From assembly GCA_945906975.1 (NCBI GenBank), contig CAMDRY010000018.1, positions 1 to 20,361 of the forward strand: a DNA stretch of 20,361 nt, read 5' to 3'. The position numbers were made by a program, and so were the translations under genes. The stretch is from Bordetella parapertussis. Lineage in GTDB: Bacteria; Pseudomonadota; Gammaproteobacteria; Burkholderiales; SG8-39. Under the pieces are notes generated by a model. It ran no database searches, was not told the DNA's origin, and saw nothing but the letters and a program-made list of their open reading frames with translations. How positions within the stretch are numbered: the stretch's first letter is position 1; each line of letters opens with the position of its first letter. Below, one piece after another: positions 16,553 to 20,361 of the stretch.

Positions 16553-17254
16553 ATGAACCTGTCCGAGCATATTTCAAAACAGTTCGACGCCGAGTTGGAG
16601 GCGGTTCGCACGCGCGTGCTGCAAATGGGCGGGCTTGTCGAGGAGCAGATCGTCAAGGCGATCGACGCGCTGGGCGCGGGTGACATGGCAAGCATCGAGC
16701 GCGTTATCGAAGACGACCATCGCGTCAATAGGCTTGAGGTGGAGCTTGATGAGGCTTGCAGCCATATCATCGCGCGGCGCCAGCCCGCGGCAAGTGATTT
16801 GCGGCTGATCATCGCCGTGATCAAGACGATCACCGACCTAGAGCGCATCGGCGATGAGGCGGCAAAAATTGCCCGCATGGCCAAGCTGATCCATTCGGCA
16901 GAAAAACTGCACATGCCCCGGCTTGAGCTGAAGCATATGGCCGGCCACACGGTTTCGATGCTGAGAAAGGCACTGGATTCGTTCGCCCGGCTTGATGTCA
17001 CGGCGGCTGGCCAGGTTGTTGTTGCCGACGAACTGGTGGATGACGAGTTCCGTTCGGTCTTGCGCCAGCTCATCACCTTCATGATGGAAGACCCGCGGAC
17101 TATTTCGCGCTGTCTTGAGATGTTGTTTATAGCCAAGGCTCTGGAGCGGATCGGCGACCATTCCAAGAACATGGCGGAATATGTCATTTACATGGTTGAG
17201 GGGCGCGATGTGCGCCATCTTTCATTGGACGGATTGGCCAAGCAGCTTGCTTAG
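16553..17254 (+). CDS. phoU: Phosphate signalling regulator PhoU
   Basis: Cytosolic metal-binding helical-bundle protein that links the Pst phosphate transporter to the PhoR/PhoB system and keeps the Pho regulon off when phosphate is plentiful. It has 233 residues, near the usual 235-245. The two PhoU repeats are clear, each with the metal-binding ExxxD-type signature: DLERIGDEAAK (about 95-105) and ALERIGDHSKN (196-206). No Shine-Dalgarno precedes the ATG. A three-repeat Pho box ends 11 bp before it. The pst and phoBR genes are not in the window, so this phoU is apparently separate from them, at least on this side. Transcription ends at the strong inverted repeat 13 bp downstream. Confidence 0.95.
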   Translation: MNLSEHISKQFDAELEAVRTRVLQMGGLVEEQIVKAIDALGAGDMASIERVIEDDHRVNRLEVELDEACSHIIARRQPAASDLRLIIAVIKTITDLERIGDEAAKIARMAKLIHSAEKLHMPRLELKHMAGHTVSMLRKALDSFARLDVTAAGQVVVADELVDDEFRSVLRQLITFMMEDPRTISRCLEMLFIAKALERIGDHSKNMAEYVIYMVEGRDVRHLSLDGLAKQLA

Positions 17255-17267
17255 GCCCTGGTGCTTG

Positions 17268-17310
17268 CCGCAACAAAAAGGGCCGCTCTAAGCGGCCCTT
17301 TTTGTTGCGG
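17268..17310. terminator. Bidirectional terminator, perfect 20-bp inverted repeat
   Basis: The arms at 17268-17287 and 17291-17310 are exactly complementary around the loop CTA. The core GGGCCGCT-CTA-AGCGGCCC is followed by TTTTTGTTG on the plus strand and, by symmetry, on the minus strand. It lies between the convergent ends of phoU (17254) and yggX (17324), so it can terminate both. Confidence 0.93.
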
Positions 17311-17323
17311 CTTTTGGGCAGAC

Positions 17324-17596
17324 TTACTTGGTTGGCGGAACGTAGCCCTGCGCGGCATCTGCGCCATCGCCAAAAAAGTGCTTTTCCAGCTGTTCGGCGA
17401 GGTATTTGCGTGCACGGGCGTCGGCAAGGCTCAGGCGATTCTCGTTGATCAGCATGGTTTGATGTTTGATCCAGCCCTGCCAGGCTTCCTTTGATACGCT
17501 TTCAAAAATCTTTTTGCCAAGCTCGCCCGGGTAGGGCGGGAGGTCTAGCCCTTCGGCTTCCCGTCCCAGTTTGATGCAGTTGACCATGCGTGCCAT
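17324..17596 (-). CDS. yggX: Probable Fe(2+)-trafficking protein YggX
   Basis: Small cytosolic protein of 90 residues that helps protect iron-sulfur clusters from oxidative damage and was proposed to handle Fe(2+). Family landmarks are the N-terminal [18 protein letters not shown] with the conserved Cys at position 7, then [18 protein letters not shown], and the [12 protein letters not shown] segment. The start at 17596 follows AGGAG at good spacing. The open frame continues 58 codons upstream into argA, without resemblance to the family. It is 37 bp behind argA and probably last in an rsmE-argA-yggX transcript. Confidence 0.95.
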   Translation of the reverse strand: MARMVNCIKLGREAEGLDLPPYPGELGKKIFESVSKEAWQGWIKHQTMLINENRLSLADARARKYLAEQLEKHFFGDGADAAQGYVPPTK

Positions 17597-17633
17597 TTGA
17601 TTCTCCTGAAAGTGTGGGCGGTGGCGCCGGCGC

Positions 17634-18950
17634 CTAGGTTGGCTTGACCAGAACCTTGGAACGGCGTTGCCAGTTGTAAAGCGAGCGTTTTGGCTCAGGC
17701 AGTTGTTCGATGCCGGCCTCGGAAAAATCGCGTTCGATAAACCAATGCGTGGTGCGTGTGGTGAGGACAAATACTTTCCGGTAGCCCAGCTTTTTTGCCA
17801 CCGTCATGCCGTGCTCGAGCAGCTTGTCGCCATGGCCGAGGCGACGGAATTCGGGGCGCACCGCGACCGCCGCCAGCTCCGCCGATTTTCCCTCCGGAAA
17901 CGGGTAAAGCGCCGCGCAGCCGACGATAAGCTTGTCGTATTCAAGCACAAAGAAACGCTGAATCTCCCGCTCGAGGCGTTCCCGCCCGCGATAGACCAGG
18001 GTGCCGTCAGCCTCCAGCGGCTCAAGCAATTGCAGAATGCCGCCGATGTCATCGATATTGGCCGGACGCAGCCGCTCCACCTTGTCGGAGGTAATCATGC
18101 AGCCCGATCCGGCGTGCGTGAACAGTTCGATCAGCAGTGCGCCATCCACTTTGTGCGAGATCAGGTGGGAGCGCGCCACGCCGCCACGCACAGCCTCGAC
18201 CGCATGGGCGAGATAGAGTCTTGTGTCGTCGGTCAGCCCTTTGCTTTTTTCGAGCAATTTGTCGGCTTCGTCGCCCGACAGCGCAACAATCGGCCGTCCG
18301 CGGTTGTCCTCGACCGGCGCATCAGTCATGAATACGAGTTTCTCCGCCTTTAACGCCCGCGCCGTGACAACCGCCACGTCTTCCATCTGAAGATTGAATA
18401 CCTCGCCGGTGGGCGAGTAACCGACATTGGAAATAATGACGATATTGCCGCCGTCGAGGCAGGATTCAATCGCCGCGGTATCGACCTTGCGCACCGTTCC
18501 CGAATACTGGTAATCAACACCATTGACCACCCCCATTGGCTGGGCGGTGATGAAATTTCCCGACACCGTGTTGATCGGAGCGCCCGCCATGGGCGAGTTT
18601 GGCAGCCCCTGCGACAGCAGCGCATCGATGTCCATGCGCAGGATGCCGACAGCCTCTTTGACGCATTCGAGAGTCGTCGGATCGGTTATGCGCACGCCGT
18701 TGGTGAATCGGGACCGTGCCTTGCGCTGGCGCAACTGCGCTTCGATCTGTGGCCTGGCACCATGCACCAGCACCAGTCGTATTCCAGCGCTGTAAAGCAG
18801 GTTTATGTCGTTCGCAAGTACGGCGAATTTTCCCTCCTCGACAACTTCGCCGCCGAACGCGATGACGAGGGTTTTGCCGCGAAACGAATGAAAGTATGGC
18901 GCCGCGGAGCGGAACCAGGCGACAAACTGTGCGTTGGGTGACGTGGCCAT
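17634..18950 (-). CDS. argA: Amino-acid N-acetyltransferase (N-acetylglutamate synthase)
   Basis: Makes N-acetylglutamate from glutamate and acetyl-CoA, the first step of arginine synthesis, and is usually feedback-inhibited by arginine. From ATG 18950 it has 438 residues, close to E. coli ArgA (443). The N-terminal amino-acid kinase-like domain (about 1-285) shows [24 protein letters not shown] and NVGYSPTGE. The C-terminal GNAT domain (about 295-438) shows [16 protein letters not shown] with the CoA-binding turn at about 369-374. No strong Shine-Dalgarno is seen. The frame is open to 19211, but that 87-residue stretch is Arg/Pro/Cys-rich, overlaps rsmE and is not family-like. Confidence 0.93.
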   Translation of the reverse strand: MATSPNAQFVAWFRSAAPYFHSFRGKTLVIAFGGEVVEEGKFAVLANDINLLYSAGIRLVLVHGARPQIEAQLRQRKARSRFTNGVRITDPTTLECVKEAVGILRMDIDALLSQGLPNSPMAGAPINTVSGNFITAQPMGVVNGVDYQYSGTVRKVDTAAIESCLDGGNIVIISNVGYSPTGEVFNLQMEDVAVVTARALKAEKLVFMTDAPVEDNRGRPIVALSGDEADKLLEKSKGLTDDTRLYLAHAVEAVRGGVARSHLISHKVDGALLIELFTHAGSGCMITSDKVERLRPANIDDIGGILQLLEPLEADGTLVYRGRERLEREIQRFFVLEYDKLIVGCAALYPFPEGKSAELAAVAVRPEFRRLGHGDKLLEHGMTVAKKLGYRKVFVLTTRTTHWFIERDFSEAGIEQLPEPKRSLYNWQRRSKVLVKPT

Positions 18951-19029
18951 GGGGTGCGATTCTACGCGAATGGGGGCGCTAGCAAAATGCGCGGCAGGTG
19001 CCGGGCCGTGCGGGTGTGCGTTGCCGCAA

Positions 19030-19770
19030 TTACAAATCCCCCCACATCGACTGCAATGCGGCCATTGCGGCCAGTGGTGCGGTCTCGGTACGCAGCACCC
19101 GTGGCCCAAGACGGATTCCGATAAAGCCGGCGGCCTGCGCTGCCTGTTGCTCTTGCGGCGAGAGACCGCCCTCGGGGCCGACCAACAGCGTGATCGCAGT
19201 TGTGCGCTCAAGGTCCCGCAGTCCGATCGTCGCCGCGGGAGATAGCATCAGTCGTAGCCCGTCGTTTGAGGCGGCGCCCAGCCAAGGCAACAAATCTGCC
19301 GTCGGCGCGACCGTGGGCACGCTGTTGCGACCACACTGTTCGCAGGCTGAGATCACGACGTTCTGCCAGTGGGTCAGGCGGCGAGCCATGCGCTCGTCAT
19401 CCAGGTGAATGATGCTTCGTTCGCTTTGCAGCGGCTGAATCGCAGTTACACCCAGTTCCGTGGCCTTTTGTAGCGTGATATCCATACGGTCGCCGCTGGA
19501 CAGGCATTGGGCCAGGCGTATTCGCAAGGGTGACTCAAGGCTCGAATTGGTGAATGTACCGATGCTGGCGCGCAGCTTCCGTCCGTCCTGAACTAGTACT
19601 GCGGCATATTCGCCGCCGCTACCGTCAAACAGGCGTACCGCCCAGCCGGCCTTGAGCCTGAGCGCAGCGGCATGGGCGCGCGCATCTTCAGGGAGTGCAA
19701 TTTCGCTGCCTTGGCGCAAGCACTGGCTGATGTAAAGCCGGGGCGCGGAGCTGGATTTGACTGATTTCAT
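19030..19770 (-). CDS. rsmE: 16S rRNA (uracil1498-N3)-methyltransferase RsmE
   Basis: SPOUT-fold methyltransferase that modifies U1498 in 16S rRNA using S-adenosylmethionine. It has 246 residues, the usual size. An N-terminal PUA-like domain (about 10-75) is followed by the SPOUT domain with QKATELGV (101-108), SACEQCGR (141-148), the SAM-binding LLVGPEGGLSP (195-205) and the knot segment LGPRVLRTETAPLAA (221-235). The ATG at 19770 lacks a recognisable Shine-Dalgarno. It is upstream of argA on the same strand with a 79-bp gap, and divergent from typA. Confidence 0.95.
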   Translation of the reverse strand: MKSVKSSSAPRLYISQCLRQGSEIALPEDARAHAAALRLKAGWAVRLFDGSGGEYAAVLVQDGRKLRASIGTFTNSSLESPLRIRLAQCLSSGDRMDITLQKATELGVTAIQPLQSERSIIHLDDERMARRLTHWQNVVISACEQCGRNSVPTVAPTADLLPWLGAASNDGLRLMLSPAATIGLRDLERTTAITLLVGPEGGLSPQEQQAAQAAGFIGIRLGPRVLRTETAPLAAMAALQSMWGDL

Positions 19771-19855
19771 GGAGGAATTCTATCAGGACGTCGATTCATG
19801 CGAGCTTGCCAGTCGCTGACGCACTGCACAAAAAACGGCGCCCGGGATGGTATTT

Positions 19856-19882
19856 GCTGTAGAATTCGCCACCTTTTGTCAA
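19856..19882. promoter_or_regulatory. Overlapping divergent promoter candidates for rsmE and typA
   Basis: On the minus strand a perfect -35 TTGACA (19882-19877) is followed, after a short 15-bp spacer, by TACAGC (19861-19856), pointing to rsmE. On the plus strand TAGAAT (19860-19865) is a possible typA -10, with no clear -35. The two would overlap and compete. The spacer is short, so confidence is low. Confidence 0.3.
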
Positions 19883-19894
19883 CGGTAATACCTC

Positions 19895-20361
19895 ATGTCA
19901 CGCGCCATCCGTAACATCGCCATCATTGCCCACGTCGACCACGGCAAGACCACGCTTGTCGACAAGTTGCTGCAGCAGGCGGGCACCTTCGCCGCGCACC
20001 AACAAATGACCGAGCGCGTCATGGATTCCAATGACCTGGAGCGGGAGCGCGGCATTACCATCCTGGCCAAGAATTGCGCGGTGACCTACGAGGGCACGCA
20101 TATCAATATCGTCGATACCCCGGGTCACGCCGATTTTGGCGGCGAAGTGGAGCGCGTGTTGTCGATGGTGGACAGCGTGTTGCTGCTGGTTGATGCGGTG
20201 GAAGGTCCCATGCCGCAGACGCGTTTCGTCACGCGCAAGGCGCTCGCGCTTGGCCTCAAGCCCATTGTCGTGGTGAACAAGGTCGACCGTCCTGCATCGC
20301 GGCCCGACTGGGTGGTCAATCACACCTTTGACCTGTTCGACAAACTGGGCGCCACCGAGGA
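19895..20361 (+). CDS. typA: Ribosome-associated GTPase TypA/BipA, 5' part
   Basis: Translational GTPase that binds the 70S ribosome and affects 50S assembly and stress or cold growth. The frame runs off the right edge after 155 residues of about 600. Visible are G1 AHVDHGKTT (12-20), the switch I/G2 ERGIT (51-55), G3 [14 protein letters not shown] (74-87), and G4 NKVDRP (128-133). The [10 protein letters not shown] and NCAVTYEG segments distinguish it from LepA and EF-G. The ATG at 19895 opens the canonical [18 protein letters not shown]; no clear Shine-Dalgarno precedes it. Confidence 0.96.
   Translation, partial: MSRAIRNIAIIAHVDHGKTTLVDKLLQQAGTFAAHQQMTERVMDSNDLERERGITILAKNCAVTYEGTHINIVDTPGHADFGGEVERVLSMVDSVLLLVDAVEGPMPQTRFVTRKALALGLKPIVVVNKVDRPASRPDWVVNHTFDLFDKLGATE

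Noticed and set aside
16204..17187. Minus-strand frame of 327 codons opposite phoU and rpiA
   Set aside because: It mirrors two well-supported genes and is rich in Ser, Ile, Met and Arg, as expected from antisense reading. It has no family resemblance.
18951..19211. N-terminal extension of argA by 87 residues
   Set aside because: The extra residues are Arg/Pro/Cys/His-rich, overlap the rsmE 3' end and do not match ArgA. The length from 18950 already fits the family.

Overview
The window looks like a chromosomal core region of a GC-rich betaproteobacterium, possibly a Nitrosomonadales/Gallionellales-type lineage. This is an inference from gene content: a DUF4124 protein followed by ntrB-ntrC, a lipoyl-domain-fused dihydrolipoamide dehydrogenase, a homodimeric AceE, a proteasome-like protease of the BPH type, and an rsmE-argA-yggX order. 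No rRNA, tRNA, CRISPR array, insertion sequence, phage gene or transposase is visible.

Layout. Positions 3-2772 (+) hold the end of a DUF4124/coiled-coil protein and then the nitrogen two-component pair ntrB-ntrC. Converging on these is a lone ketopantoate-reductase-like Rossmann protein (2850-3929, -). Behind it lies a 650-bp intergenic stretch with three copies of an AT-rich palindromic motif, a decayed C-terminal fragment of malate synthase A and a strong hairpin. Positions 4580-8975 (-) carry a run of folD, prlC (M3 oligopeptidase), a secreted DUF4124/glutaredoxin-like protein and xth (exonuclease III). Divergent from folD is the pyruvate dehydrogenase operon (9286-16512, +): aceE, aceF, a small Ntn-hydrolase resembling the betaproteobacterial proteasome homologue, lpdA and rpiA, the last three linked by ATGA overlaps. 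phoU follows behind an apparent three-repeat Pho box. A perfect 20-bp inverted-repeat terminator separates phoU from the converging rsmE-argA-yggX group (-). The window ends in the 5' part of typA/bipA (+), divergent from rsmE.

How the genes work together. AceE, AceF and LpdA form a complete pyruvate dehydrogenase complex, with lipoyl domains on both E2 and E3. RpiA is a sugar-phosphate enzyme co-transcribed with them. NtrB/NtrC control sigma-54-dependent nitrogen genes; glnA probably lies just left of the window. ArgA starts arginine synthesis, YggX protects iron-sulfur metabolism, and RsmE and BipA act on the ribosome.

Most of the window is ordinary core genome. The points most worth a second look are the proteasome-like protease inside the pyruvate dehydrogenase operon, the Pho-box/possibly leaderless phoU, the palindrome cluster with the malate synthase relic, and a palindrome in the aceE leader.
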